64,000 nucleotides of DNA from Solirubrobacter phytolaccae (lineage in GTDB: Bacteria; Actinomycetota; Thermoleophilia; Solirubrobacterales; Solirubrobacteraceae): assembly GCF_027587195.1 (NCBI RefSeq), contig NZ_JAPDDP010000023.1, positions 30,231-94,230 on the forward strand. The letters are read 5' to 3'. Below the pieces are notes generated by a model. It was not told the origin of the DNA and did not search any database. It saw nothing but the letters and a program-made list of their open reading frames with translations. Both the position numbers and the translations under genes were made by a program. Of the stretch, positions 52,545 to 61,826 are shown piece after piece (the first letter of the stretch is position 1; every line of letters starts with the position of its first letter).

Positions 52545-54260
52545 TCAGTTGGCGGTTTTGTCGCCGGAGTGGAAGTTTTGAGTGGTGTCATGCACGCTCA
52601 CACCACGCTTGCCGCCGTGCTTGGTGACGTACATGGCGGCGTCCGCACGGCGCAGCAGCTCGTCGCCGTCGACCGTGCCGCTGGGCGCCAGGGCCAGGCC
52701 CAGGCTCGCGCCCACGGCCACCTCGCGCCCCTCGAAGGGCACCGGCGCCCGCAGCGCCTTGAGCAGTCGCTCGGCGACGATCAGCGCCTCGCGCTCACCC
52801 ACGTCGAGCAGCAGCACCGCGAACTCGTCCCCACCCAGACGGGCGGGCGTGTCCTCGCTGCGCAGCGCCTGGTCGAGGCGTTCGCCGACGGCGCGCAGCA
52901 CCGCGTCACCCGCCTCGTGGCCATGCGTGTCGTTGATCGGCTTGAAGTCGTCGAGATCGATGTAGATCACGGCGGCCGCGCCCTGCCGGCGGGTGAGCGC
53001 GTGACGCAGGCGGTCCGTGAACAGCATGCGGTTCGCGAGCCCGGTCAGCGGGTCGTGGAACGCCCGGTGCTCGAGCTCGTCGCGCAGCACCTGCAGCTCG
53101 CGCACCTCGCGCCCCAGCCGGTCACGGCCCAGCATCGAGCCGGACTGCTGGGCGAGCGTCTCGAACAGACGCCGGTCCGCGCGGTCGAAGCCGGAGCCGG
53201 CGACGAGCAGCGCTCCCAGAGCACCGTCGTCGCCGGCCAGCGGTGCGACCATCGCCCCGGCGAAGCCCTGCTCGCGCAGGTGCTCGCCCAGCGCGCCCTC
53301 TGCGCCGGCGGGGGTGACGGTCGCGTGCGGGCCGAGCGCGCGCAGCTCGGCCGCAAGGTCGGGCGCTTCCAGCGAGCTGGTCCCCACGTGCCCGTCCAGG
53401 GAGACGGACACGTGCGCGAGCTCCTCCTCGCCGATCAGCAGCGCCTCGGCGGCCTCCGCCTGGAACGCGTCCAGCGACCGCGCGAGCACACCCGCGAGCC
53501 CGAGCTGCGGGTCCGGCGTGCGCGCGAGCACGCGCGCCGCGTCGTGCAGCAGCTCGAGGCTCATGTGCCGCCCGCGCTCGATGCTGTACGCGCGGTAGGA
53601 GACCAGCAGCGCGCCGGCGACCGGGAGCAGCGTGACCGCCGCCCACACGTCGGCGGCCAGCACCGCCGCGAGCGCGAGCCCGAGGGAAGCGGCGGCCGCG
53701 GCCATCGGGCACGAGGACGCCAGCATCGCGGCGAGCCGGCGCGGCGTGATCCGCTCACCCGACAGCACCATCGCCAGCGCGATCGCCGCGACCGAGGTGA
53801 CCGACGCCGCGAGCACGCCCACGTACACGCCGATCCACACCCACAGCCGTGACGCCTCCGGTCCCGCGAGCGCGTGCAGCACGGCCGCGGCCGCGGAGCC
53901 CGCGAGCAGGAACAGCGCGACGTTGAACACGAGCCGCACCGGCCGCAGCCGCCCGAGCGCGAGCGCCAGCGCCGCCCCGGTCGCCCAGGCGAGGACGACC
54001 GCGAGCGGCGAGACGAAGCTCAGCCCGACGACCAGCGGGATCTCCGCCAGCGTGAACGAGTGCGCGCCGCGGCGGAAGTGGAAGTGCACGACGCACGCCT
54101 CGGCGAGCGCGAACACGGCCACGAGCAGCCACCACGGCAGCGCCGGGCCGGCCGTCGCCGCCGGCAGGCCCGCCAGCGCCACGCACGCGGGCGCGGCGAG
54201 GGCGAGCAGGCCGGCGTTGAGCAGCCAGACCCGCGCGTCGGTGCGGAGCGAGCGGAGCAT
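52545..54260 (-). CDS. Membrane-anchored GGDEF diguanylate cyclase
   Basis: 571 residues. About eight membrane helices in residues 10-235 form a MASE-like sensor, including VVHFHFRRGAHSFTLAEIPL. A GAF-like region follows (about 250-390), then GGDEF at 476-480 (RLGGDEFAVLL), intact and preceded by an RxxD inhibitory site (RSED) at the proper five-residue distance. It should make c-di-GMP and be product-inhibited. The ATG overlaps the protease stop (ATGA), so its synthesis is coupled to the secreted protease. A longer start would lie inside the protease repeat region. Confidence 0.92.
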   Translation of the reverse strand: MLRSLRTDARVWLLNAGLLALAAPACVALAGLPAATAGPALPWWLLVAVFALAEACVVHFHFRRGAHSFTLAEIPLVVGLSFVSPLAVVLAWATGAALALALGRLRPVRLVFNVALFLLAGSAAAAVLHALAGPEASRLWVWIGVYVGVLAASVTSVAAIALAMVLSGERITPRRLAAMLASSCPMAAAAASLGLALAAVLAADVWAAVTLLPVAGALLVSYRAYSIERGRHMSLELLHDAARVLARTPDPQLGLAGVLARSLDAFQAEAAEALLIGEEELAHVSVSLDGHVGTSSLEAPDLAAELRALGPHATVTPAGAEGALGEHLREQGFAGAMVAPLAGDDGALGALLVAGSGFDRADRRLFETLAQQSGSMLGRDRLGREVRELQVLRDELEHRAFHDPLTGLANRMLFTDRLRHALTRRQGAAAVIYIDLDDFKPINDTHGHEAGDAVLRAVGERLDQALRSEDTPARLGGDEFAVLLLDVGEREALIVAERLLKALRAPVPFEGREVAVGASLGLALAPSGTVDGDELLRRADAAMYVTKHGGKRGVSVHDTTQNFHSGDKTAN

Positions 54261-55762
54261 CAGCCCCAGAGCGACGTCGTCCAGCGGGATGCGGTCCAAC
54301 GCGACGCGGTCCAGCGCGAGGCCGTCCAGCGCGACGCGGTCCAGCGGGACGCCGTCCAGCGCGAAGCGGTCCAGCGGGACGCGGTCCAGCGCGAAGCGCG
54401 CCAGCGGCCGCCGTTGGGCCGGTCGTTCTCGACCGCGAACTGCACGCCGATCCGCCCCGCGAAGAACCCGCCGAGGGACCGCGGCCAGCGCTGGTCGGCG
54501 TTGACCGCCGGGGCGCCCACCGCCGTCTGCAGGTTGATCAACCCGGCGCCCTGGAGCCTCGGGTCGACGCCCGCGAGCGGCGTCGCGCTCGCCTTCAGCA
54601 CGGCCTTGATCTCGTCCGGCTTGAGCTGCGGGCGCACCTGCAGCAGGCGCGCGACGGCGCCCGTCACGACCGCCGCGGCCTGCGAGGTGCCGCTCCCGCG
54701 GAACGACGTCTCACCGATCCGTGCCTGCGGGAACGCCTCGTCGAGCACGCCGCCCGGGACGCGCAGGGAGACGATGCCGACGCCCGGCGCGATCACGTCC
54801 GGCGCACGCTGCGCGCTGCCGCGGCTCGAGAAGTCCGCGATCCGGTCGTCGGCCGGGGCGGGCGTGTCGAGCGTGTCGTCGGCGCCGACCGCGATCACGT
54901 ACGGGTCGAACGCCGGGCTGTCGAGCGCGGTGGTCGTCGGCCCGCCGTTGCCGGCGGAGGTGACGACCACGATCCCGCGCTGCCAGGCGACCTCGACGGC
55001 CGCGGCGAGCGGGTCGACGCGGTAGTTGCCGGGCGTGTCCGCGCCGAACGCGAGGTTCAGCACGCGGATCCCGAGCTCGGGACGCTGGGCGTTGCGCACG
55101 GTCCAGTCGATGCCGGCGAGGACGGACGACAGCGCCGTCGCACCCTCGTGGTCGGCGACTTTGACGCTGACGAGCCGCGCGCCCGGCGCGAGGCCGGCGA
55201 ACCCGGTCGCCGCGTCCTGGCCGGCGATCACGCCCGCGAGGTGCGTGCCGTGGCCGAAGCCGTCACGGCGCGCGAGGTCCGGGTCGCGGGCCTCGGACGA
55301 GAAGTCGGGGCCGACCACCACGTTGCTCGTGGCGAGGCCCGGTACCGCGGTCACGCCCGAGTCGATCAGCGCGACGCCGACCCCGGCGCCGGTAGCAGTG
55401 TCGACGGCGCCGACCGCCTGGCGGACGAGGCTCATGCGCACACCGGCGTCGGCGTCCGCGCCGTCGGCCTCGCTGAGGCGCAGCGGCGTGTCGACGACGA
55501 CGGCACGGACGCCGGGCTCGGCGCGCAGCGGCGCGAGCGCCTCGGCGGGCACGGTCGCCGTGAATGCGTCGATGGTCGGCAGGCGATGCTCGACCTGGCC
55601 GCCCGCCGCGCGGACGGCCGACTCGGCCGAGACGCCGGCCTCCTGCATGACGATCACTGAGGTGGTGGCGGCTTGCGCTCGCTCTACCGACACGAGGGCG
55701 GTGAGCGCCGCGAGGCCGGTGACGAGCGCCGGTCGCATCCGGCGGCTGAAAGCTTGGCTCAC
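54260..55762 (-). CDS. Secreted subtilisin-like serine protease (S8) with SRWTA-repeat tail
   Basis: 500 residues from GTG 55762, chosen because AAGGAGA lies five bases upstream. A signal peptide (RMRPALVTGLAALTALVSVE) leads to an inhibitor-like propeptide (VSAESAVRAAGGQVEHRLPT) and the S8 domain: Asp in VALIDSGVT, His in GFGHGTHLAGVIAG, oxyanion Asn in TSAGNGG, Ser in GTSQAAAVVTGA. After it come QRWPRSLGGFFAGRIGVQFA and about eight SRWTA repeats ending TTSLWG. Arg/Trp-rich repeat tails of this kind occur on some actinobacterial subtilases, role unknown; a surface-attachment or sorting function is possible. Its stop overlaps the GGDEF start. Confidence 0.92.
   Translation of the reverse strand: MSQAFSRRMRPALVTGLAALTALVSVERAQAATTSVIVMQEAGVSAESAVRAAGGQVEHRLPTIDAFTATVPAEALAPLRAEPGVRAVVVDTPLRLSEADGADADAGVRMSLVRQAVGAVDTATGAGVGVALIDSGVTAVPGLATSNVVVGPDFSSEARDPDLARRDGFGHGTHLAGVIAGQDAATGFAGLAPGARLVSVKVADHEGATALSSVLAGIDWTVRNAQRPELGIRVLNLAFGADTPGNYRVDPLAAAVEVAWQRGIVVVTSAGNGGPTTTALDSPAFDPYVIAVGADDTLDTPAPADDRIADFSSRGSAQRAPDVIAPGVGIVSLRVPGGVLDEAFPQARIGETSFRGSGTSQAAAVVTGAVARLLQVRPQLKPDEIKAVLKASATPLAGVDPRLQGAGLINLQTAVGAPAVNADQRWPRSLGGFFAGRIGVQFAVENDRPNGGRWRASRWTASRWTASRWTASRWTASRWTASRWTASRWTASRWTTSLWG
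54270..54412. repeat. 15-base tandem repeats encoding the SRWTA tail
   Basis: About nine units of GCGGTCCAGCGCGAC with small changes (CGCG/CGGG, GACG/GAAG). Each codes for SRWTA on the minus strand. DNA changes are mostly silent, which suggests selection for the peptide. Confidence 0.9.
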
Positions 55763-56058
55763 TGAGGTCTCCTTCGGGGCGGGCCGGTCATCCATGCCGA
55801 CCCATCCGAGTCCGTCGTCAGCGCCGCCGAGGGGGTGAGCGACTGAAAGTCTGCGCGTGAGCTTTGACAGTGCCGTGGTAGGTTTGGCCTGCCGGTGAGA
55901 GTTTTTGAGCGGTGGCCGGAAAACTGCCACCCCTCCCCCGATTCCACCATCTGACGGGGCGTCGCCGCCAATCCGGGATGACCGGATCAACTCCACACAT
56001 GGTTCGCCGCTCAGCCGGGCATTGCGCTGCGCTGAAACGCATGGAAGGCGTACTGAAC
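55763..56058. promoter_or_regulatory. Divergent regulatory region between protease and c-di-GMP/MerR hub
   Basis: 296 bases. TTGACA at 55864-55869 is a consensus -35 box for the rightward gene, but no strong -10 follows at 17 bases. GGTGGC (55911-55916) and GCCACC (55926-55931) form a hairpin. A run of Ts (TTTTTGAG near 55902) breaks the GC-rich background. No c-di-GMP riboswitch pattern was recognised. The MerR-type domain of the rightward protein may bind here. Confidence 0.4.
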
Positions 56059-59000
56059 ATGGACGACGGTGTCGTGAAGGAGGCGCAGGGCCTTGGAGCG
56101 TTGGCGCGCCAGGTCGGTCAGCGCTTTGGGTCCGGGAGCGCGATCTTCCTCCGGTCCGACGTGCGCAAGACCTTCGTGGCGGTCGCCGGCTTCCACCCCG
56201 ACCTCGACGTCATGGCGCACTTCGAGGAGTTCTTCGGTGAGACGACCGGCTTCGGTGGCCGGCGCATCTTCAACCTCCTGGAGGCCGGCGGGTCGGCCGT
56301 CGCGTCCGGCACGCCGCAGCAACTCGACCACTGGCTCGGCTCACCGGCGAGCTACGCGACGCGGACGGGGCTTGACTCAGTGGTGATCACCTCGGTTCGC
56401 GGCCGTGACGGGCACGTCATCGGTGGGTTGATCGCGGGGCGGCACGGCGGCGAGCGCTTCAAGCGCCATGACCTGGAGGCGCTCGAGAGGCTCGCCGCGG
56501 CGGCGACGGACGTCGTCGAGCACGAGCGGCTCGCGTGGGAGCTCGAGGCGCGCGCCGCGGCCGAGGCGCGGATCGCCCGGGAGCTGGAGCTGTCCAAGCA
56601 GCGGTTCGCGTCCGCCTTCCGCCACGCGCCGGTGGCGCTGTCGCTGTTCTCGCTCGGGCCGGGCGCCGGCATCATCGAGTGCAACCCGCAGCTCGCGACG
56701 CTGCTCGCCACGACCGTGGAAGGGCTTCTCACCCACACGGAGCCGGCCCAGTTCGCGCACCCCGACGACCGCGCCGCCCTGCGCGCGGCGGTGGAGGAGC
56801 TGCTCGGCGACGGCCGGCCGGAGGCCGTGACGATCGACCTGCGGGTGCTGCCCGCCTCGGGTGCGCCGATCCCGTGCCGGATGTCCCTGTCGCTCGTCCG
56901 CGACCGCACCGGTACGCCCCTGTACGGCGTCTGCCAGATCGTCGACGTCTCGGCCGCGCTCCGTGACCAGGAGCGGCTCGAGCATCACGCGCGCTGCCAG
57001 CGCGCGCTCGCCGCGATCGGCCGCCGCGCCGTCGAGGAGACGAGCTGGAAGGGGCTGATGGCGAGCGCGCTGCCGGCACTGGTCGAGGCCCTCGAGGTCG
57101 ACGCGGCCTGCGTGCTGGGCACGACGCCCGACGGCACCCTGCACGTGGTCGCGGGCGCGTCCGGGTTCGAGGTCGGCGCAGTGCTGCCGGACGCGCCGGT
57201 CGCGCTCGCCACGCGCGAGCTGCCGGTCGCCTGGCTCGAGCGCGGGGTGCGCGCGGCGGTCGTCGCGCCGATCGTGCCGCGGACGGCGTGGCTGGCCGTC
57301 TTCAGCCGCGCCGGCGACGACACGCTGCTGCGCGAGGAGCTCGCGTTCGTGGAAGCCGCCGCGCACCTGCTCGCCGCGGCCGAGGAACGGCGTGAGGCCG
57401 AGGCGGGCGCGCGCCGCCGCGCGCTGCTGGACCCGCTGACCGGGCTGCCGAACCGCACCCTGTTCGGCGACCGGGTCGCGCACGCCGTGCGCAAGGCCGC
57501 GCGCGAGCAGACGGCGCTCGCGGTGATCGCGGTCGACATCAACCGCTTCACCGACGTCAACGAGACGTTCGGGCACGGCACGGGCGACGAGCTCATCCGG
57601 GCCGTCGCCGACCGCCTGGCCGAGGCGCTGCGCGCGAACGACTCGCTCGCGCGGATCGGCGGCGACGAGTTCGGCGTGCTGTGCGAGGCCGTCGGCGACG
57701 AGCGTGGGGCGCTCGCGGTCGTGCGGCGGCTGATGCGCGCGTTCGACGCGCCGATCGTGATCGGGGAGCGCACGCTGCACGTCACGGCGAGCCTCGGCAT
57801 CTCGCTCGCGAAGGGGAGCGAGGCGAACGCGCAGTCGCTCACGCGGGACGCCGACACCGCGATGCATCGCGCGAAGGAGCGCACCGGCACCGCTTACGAG
57901 CTGTTCGACCTGGCCATGCGCCGGCGGGTCGTGCAGCGGCTCGAGCTCGAGCAGGACCTGCGGCACGCGCTCGACCAGCAGCAGCTCGTCCTGCACTACC
58001 AGCCGCTCGTCTCGCTCCAGCAGCGGCGGATCGTCGGCGTCGAGGCGCTCGTGCGCTGGCAGCATCCGGAGCGCGGGATGATCTCGCCCGCCGAGTTCAT
58101 CCCTGTCGCGGAGGAGACGGGGCTGATCGTCCCGATCGGCTCGTGGGTGCTCGAGGAGGCCTGCCGCCAGCTCGCGCGCTGGCACAGCGACTCCGAGCTC
58201 GAGCCGATCTACATGTCGGTCAACCTCTCGGGCCGCCAGCTCGCCGTGCCCGGGTTGACGGACGAGGTCGCGGCGACGCTGCGGCGCTCGGGCATCCCGC
58301 CGAGCATGCTCGCGCTCGAGCTGACCGAGACCGTGCTGATGGCGGAGACGACCTCACCCGCCGCGATCCTGCAGACGCTGCATTCCCTCGGCGTGAAGCT
58401 GCTGCTCGACGACTTCGGGACGGGCTACTCGTCGCTGAACTACGTCAAGCGCTTCCCCCTGCACGGCCTGAAGGTCGACCGCTCGTTCATCGCCGGCCTG
58501 CCCGGCGACGAGAGCGACCGCGCGATGCTCCGCGCGATCCTCAGCATGGCCAGCGCGCTCGACATCGCGGTGCTCGCCGAGGGCGTCGAGACGCTCGAGC
58601 AGGCCTCCTGGCTCGCGGGCATGGACTGCGACGTCGCGCAGGGCTTCGGCCTGGCCCGGCCCGCGCCGGCCGAGGTGATCGGCGCGCTGCTCCGCCAGGG
58701 CCTGCCGCCCGAGCGCCTGCGCTGGACGCTCGACCCGGGCCCGGACCACGAGCGCGACGAGGACCGCTCCAGCGGCGGGGGCGGGGCGACGGTGCCGCTG
58801 AGCGAGGCCGCCGAAGCGCTCGGCGTCTCGGCCAGCACGCTGCGCCGCTGGGCCGACGCCGACCGCATCGAGGCGATCCGCACGCCCGGCGGCCACCGCC
58901 GCTTCCCGGTCTCCGAGGTGCGCCGGCTCTCCCAGCAGACCGCCTCACGCCCGCGCGGCAGCCTGCGCGTGGTCGAGTTCCCGACGCGCCCACTCGCCGT

Positions 59001-59373
59001 GCTCGCCGAGCTGCTCGAGCACCGCGGCGACCTCGTCACGGCGGTCGCGGCGTCGATCTACCGCCCCGGCCGCCCCGGCTGGTTCGCCTCCGACGCCGCC
59101 TCCGGCCTGCTGTCCGCCTGGGTCACGGCGCTGCTCACCTCGGCGCAGAGCGGCCGCTACGAGGGCGCGCTCGAAGCCACGCAACGCCTGATCGCGCAGG
59201 CCGACTACGCGGGCGCCGGCCTGCTCGAGCGCCACCAGTTCCTCGAGCGTGCCCGCGACGCGTGGCTGCGCGAGCTGCGAGAGCGCCGGGCGAGCCAGGC
59301 CGACCTGCTCGACGCGCGCCGCCTGCTCGTCCGCCTGAGCCACACCGTGCTCGAGGAGCGCGCGGACACCTAG
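56059..59373 (+). CDS. GAF-PAS-GAF-GGDEF-EAL protein with C-terminal MerR/excisionase-type DNA-binding domain
   Basis: 1,104 residues from ATG 56059 (GGAAGG ten bases upstream). Order: GAF-like 1-160; PAS about 180-300 ([19 protein letters not shown]); GAF-like 310-450; GGDEF at 534-538 ([10 protein letters not shown], with inhibitory RAND five residues before); EAL about 625-878 ([47 protein letters not shown]). A Gly/Ser linker leads to a MerR-like helix-turn-helix at 912-957 ([33 protein letters not shown]), then 147 residues of helices of unknown family. Both catalytic halves look intact. Having a DNA-binding domain on the same chain is rare. No membrane helix, so it is cytoplasmic. Confidence 0.92.
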   Translation: MDDGVVKEAQGLGALARQVGQRFGSGSAIFLRSDVRKTFVAVAGFHPDLDVMAHFEEFFGETTGFGGRRIFNLLEAGGSAVASGTPQQLDHWLGSPASYATRTGLDSVVITSVRGRDGHVIGGLIAGRHGGERFKRHDLEALERLAAAATDVVEHERLAWELEARAAAEARIARELELSKQRFASAFRHAPVALSLFSLGPGAGIIECNPQLATLLATTVEGLLTHTEPAQFAHPDDRAALRAAVEELLGDGRPEAVTIDLRVLPASGAPIPCRMSLSLVRDRTGTPLYGVCQIVDVSAALRDQERLEHHARCQRALAAIGRRAVEETSWKGLMASALPALVEALEVDAACVLGTTPDGTLHVVAGASGFEVGAVLPDAPVALATRELPVAWLERGVRAAVVAPIVPRTAWLAVFSRAGDDTLLREELAFVEAAAHLLAAAEERREAEAGARRRALLDPLTGLPNRTLFGDRVAHAVRKAAREQTALAVIAVDINRFTDVNETFGHGTGDELIRAVADRLAEALRANDSLARIGGDEFGVLCEAVGDERGALAVVRRLMRAFDAPIVIGERTLHVTASLGISLAKGSEANAQSLTRDADTAMHRAKERTGTAYELFDLAMRRRVVQRLELEQDLRHALDQQQLVLHYQPLVSLQQRRIVGVEALVRWQHPERGMISPAEFIPVAEETGLIVPIGSWVLEEACRQLARWHSDSELEPIYMSVNLSGRQLAVPGLTDEVAATLRRSGIPPSMLALELTETVLMAETTSPAAILQTLHSLGVKLLLDDFGTGYSSLNYVKRFPLHGLKVDRSFIAGLPGDESDRAMLRAILSMASALDIAVLAEGVETLEQASWLAGMDCDVAQGFGLARPAPAEVIGALLRQGLPPERLRWTLDPGPDHERDEDRSSGGGGATVPLSEAAEALGVSASTLRRWADADRIEAIRTPGGHRRFPVSEVRRLSQQTASRPRGSLRVVEFPTRPLAVLAELLEHRGDLVTAVAASIYRPGRPGWFASDAASGLLSAWVTALLTSAQSGRYEGALEATQRLIAQADYAGAGLLERHQFLERARDAWLRELRERRASQADLLDARRLLVRLSHTVLEERADT

Positions 59374-59375
59374 TG

Positions 59376-59834
59376 ATGTATCGCTACGTAGGCCCGGACG
59401 AGCTGCGCGCGCTGTCGGGCACCGGCACGGCGATCAGCACGCACGCGGCGCTCGTGAGCTGGCTGGACGCGGCGGACGAGCGCGAGCCGGACGGCACGAT
59501 CCCGGCGACGTTCGTGGTCGGCGTCGACGGCACGCTGCGGCTCGCGCCACGCAGCTCCGAGCACGTGGCGTGCGTGGAGGGCGCGGACGTGCTCGCGGCC
59601 GGAGAGCTGTTCTTCGACGGGGCCGAGGTGGTCGGCGCGACCAACCAGTCGACGGGCTACTGCCCTGAGCCGGCGTCGTGGCCGGTGGTCGCCGAGGCGC
59701 TCGACGCGCTCGGCGTCTCCCACCCGGGCGAGTACACGGCGGCGTTCACGTTCCGCCGCTGCGACGCCTGCGGCACGCTGAACGTGGTCAAGGACGGCTG
59801 GTTCGTGTGCGGCGTCGACCTGCCGCTCACATGA
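59376..59834 (+). CDS. Conserved protein of unknown function with C-terminal cysteine motif
   Basis: 152 residues, start two bases after the previous stop (TAGTGATG). MYRYVGPDELRALSG, APRSSEHVACVEGADVLAAG, NQSTGYCPEPASWPVVAEAL, and FRRCDACGTLNVVKDGWFVC. I recognise this pattern as a widespread family of hypothetical proteins; function is not known. The CDAC and FVC cysteines resemble a zinc ribbon, but the second CxxC half is reduced to one Cys (VCGVDLP). Tight coupling to the c-di-GMP/MerR gene suggests a linked role. The 3' end overlaps the convergent gene by eight bases. Confidence 0.75.
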   Translation: MYRYVGPDELRALSGTGTAISTHAALVSWLDAADEREPDGTIPATFVVGVDGTLRLAPRSSEHVACVEGADVLAAGELFFDGAEVVGATNQSTGYCPEPASWPVVAEALDALGVSHPGEYTAAFTFRRCDACGTLNVVKDGWFVCGVDLPLT

Positions 59835-60372
59835 ACCAGAGGACGCCGAGCAGCGCGAACGTCGCGGCGGTCAGCACGGAGCCGAGCGCGAAGAGCGCTC
59901 GCGTGGGACGGAACACGCCCACGAGCAGGACCAGGATCGCGAGCCCGCCGGGGATGAACGCGGCGAGGAACTGCGGCGTCCGCGTGACCTCCTCGGTGCG
60001 GTTCCAGGGGAGGCTCGCGTCGCTGGTCTGGCACGGCTCGACGGGGACGTCGTCCTCGCCGAGGCGCTCCAGGCGGTTGACATACTCGTCGCCCACGTAG
60101 GCGCCCGGCGAGACGGGCTCGCTCGCCCACATCAGGCAGTAGCGGCCGTCGGCGTCGGTCGAGAAGCCGCCGACGTCCGGCTCGCCGACCCGCGACTCGA
60201 ACCGCACGGTGAAGTCGGTGTCGGCGAGCACGCGTCCGTCGCGCGTCTCGAGCACGCCCTGGTAGGTCGTGTCCTTCTCGGCGCTCTCGGCGCAGTAGGA
60301 CGTGTCCCAGCCGCAGGTGACGTTGCCGACCGCCCAGTGCAGGAACACGAGCAGGCCGGCGATCAGCAGCAC
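59827..60372 (-). CDS. Membrane protein with extracytoplasmic carboxypeptidase-like domain
   Basis: 181 residues. One N-terminal membrane helix (LLIAGLLVFLHWAV), an outside domain of about 110 residues with three or four cysteines (NVTCGWDTSYCAES, RYCLMW, VEPCQTS) and a pattern (GVLETRDGRVLADTDFTVRF...STDADGRYCLMW) recalling carboxypeptidase-regulatory beta domains, then two C-terminal helices. The GTG at 60372 cuts the first helix short; an in-frame CTG at 60399 overlapping the MFS stop (CTGA) would restore LTPRLAFIA and may be the true start. Function unknown. Confidence 0.7.
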   Translation of the reverse strand: MLLIAGLLVFLHWAVGNVTCGWDTSYCAESAEKDTTYQGVLETRDGRVLADTDFTVRFESRVGEPDVGGFSTDADGRYCLMWASEPVSPGAYVGDEYVNRLERLGEDDVPVEPCQTSDASLPWNRTEEVTRTPQFLAAFIPGGLAILVLLVGVFRPTRALFALGSVLTAATFALLGVLWFM

Positions 60373-60395
60373 GGCGATGAACGCAAGGCGGGGCG

Positions 60396-61826
60396 TCAGG
60401 CCTCCTCGCGCCGGCGCACGGTGAGGAGGGCCACGCAGGCCATCAGCACCATCACCGCGGCTCCGGTCCAGTAGGCATCGGCAACACCATCGGTACCCGC
60501 CGCGACGTGCTGCGCAACCGAAGCGGTCGGCGCGACGAGCGAGACGTGCGCGACGATCGCGCCGAGCACGGCGATGCCGATCACGCCGCCGACCTGGCGG
60601 ACGGTCTGGACGATGCCGCTCGCCTGGCTGCGCTCACGCGGGTTCGCGGCGCCGAGGGCGTCGGTGGTGGCGGGGGAGATCGTCATGCCGATGCCCACGC
60701 CCATCACGATGTAGCCGGGGATCAGCCGGTCGTAGTCGTGCGCGGGCAGGTGGTAGGCGAGCCAGGCGAGGCCGGCGCCGATCAGCAGCGAGCCGATGAC
60801 GAGCAGCGGGCGCGGGCCGATCTTGTCGTACAGGCGGCCGGCCTGGGGCGCGACGAGCAGCAACGGGATCGTCAGCGGCAGCATCGCGACGCCGGCGTGG
60901 ATCGCGCTGAAGCCGAGCACCTGCTGCGACCACACGGCGCCGAACACCGACGCGCCGACGAGCGCGAACTGCACGCCCGCGAGGATCAGCGAGTTCGGGC
61001 CGAAGTTGCGCAGGCGGTAGAGCTTGAGCTCGACGAGTGGCGCGGGCGCCTTCGTCTCCCAGAACAGGAAGGCCGGGATGAGCACCGCGGCGGCGGCGAG
61101 CAGCGCGATCACCGCGGGCGATCCCCAGCCCCAGGTCTGGCCCTGCATGAGCCCGAGAACCAGCGTGCCGAGGCCGACGATCAGGAGCGGGATGCCGACC
61201 CAGTCGATCGCGTGCGCGGGGATCTTCTGACGCGGGCGCTTGGGGAGCGTGTAGTGGGCGGCGACGAGCGTCGCGAGGCCGATCGGGAGGTTGATGAAGA
61301 ACACCGCGCGCCAGCTGACGCCCTGGGTGAGCAGGCCGCCGATGAGCGGGCCGAGCGCGAGGAAGACCATCGAGACGCCGGTGTAGATGCCCATCGCCTT
61401 GCCACGCTCGCGGGCGTCGAACGCGTTGATCAGCAACGCGCCGGTCGACGGGATCATCATCGCCGCGCCGATGCCCTGCAGGCCGCGCGCGATCAGGATC
61501 TCGCGCTCGTTGCTCGCGACGCCGCAGAACGCGGAGGCGAGGAAGAACAGCGCGGAGCCGGCGCGGAACGTGCGCTCGGCGCCGAGCAGGTCCGCGACCC
61601 GCCCGCCGAGCGCGACGAACACGGCGAGCAGCAGCAGGTACGCGTTGACGACCCACTGCACGCCCGCGGTCGAGAGCCCGAGGTCGTGCTGCATCGTCGG
61701 CAGCGCGACGGAGACGACGGTCTGGTCGATCATGATCATCGACAGCGAGCCCGTCATCGTGGCGAGCACCCACCAGCGGCGCGAGGAAGGCGCCGCGGTG
61801 CGGGGAAGGACGGCCGCGGCGCTCAT
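60396..61826 (-). CDS. MFS drug-efflux transporter, DHA2/EmrB family (14 helices)
   Basis: 476 residues, fourteen membrane helices. Family motifs: IDQTVVSVALPTMQHDLGLS (helix 1), NAYLLLLAVFVALGGRVADL with motif A, ARGLQGIGAAMMIPSTGALL (motif C region), and GRLYDKIGPRPLLV. DHA2 members are proton-driven exporters of drugs and dyes. ATG 61826 overlaps the upstream stop (ATGA). The ACGT-type palindromes near 62465-62497 are likely operators for this operon. Confidence 0.93.
   Translation of the reverse strand: MSAAAVLPRTAAPSSRRWWVLATMTGSLSMIMIDQTVVSVALPTMQHDLGLSTAGVQWVVNAYLLLLAVFVALGGRVADLLGAERTFRAGSALFFLASAFCGVASNEREILIARGLQGIGAAMMIPSTGALLINAFDARERGKAMGIYTGVSMVFLALGPLIGGLLTQGVSWRAVFFINLPIGLATLVAAHYTLPKRPRQKIPAHAIDWVGIPLLIVGLGTLVLGLMQGQTWGWGSPAVIALLAAAAVLIPAFLFWETKAPAPLVELKLYRLRNFGPNSLILAGVQFALVGASVFGAVWSQQVLGFSAIHAGVAMLPLTIPLLLVAPQAGRLYDKIGPRPLLVIGSLLIGAGLAWLAYHLPAHDYDRLIPGYIVMGVGIGMTISPATTDALGAANPRERSQASGIVQTVRQVGGVIGIAVLGAIVAHVSLVAPTASVAQHVAAGTDGVADAYWTGAAVMVLMACVALLTVRRREEA

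Noticed and set aside
54270..54412. Regular 15-base repeats as a possible CRISPR array
   Set aside because: Units are contiguous with no spacers and lie in frame inside the protease gene, coding SRWTA.
55763..56058. c-di-GMP riboswitch upstream of the GGDEF-EAL-MerR gene
   Set aside because: The GC-rich stretch has a hairpin but lacks the conserved GEMM core as far as can be judged by eye.
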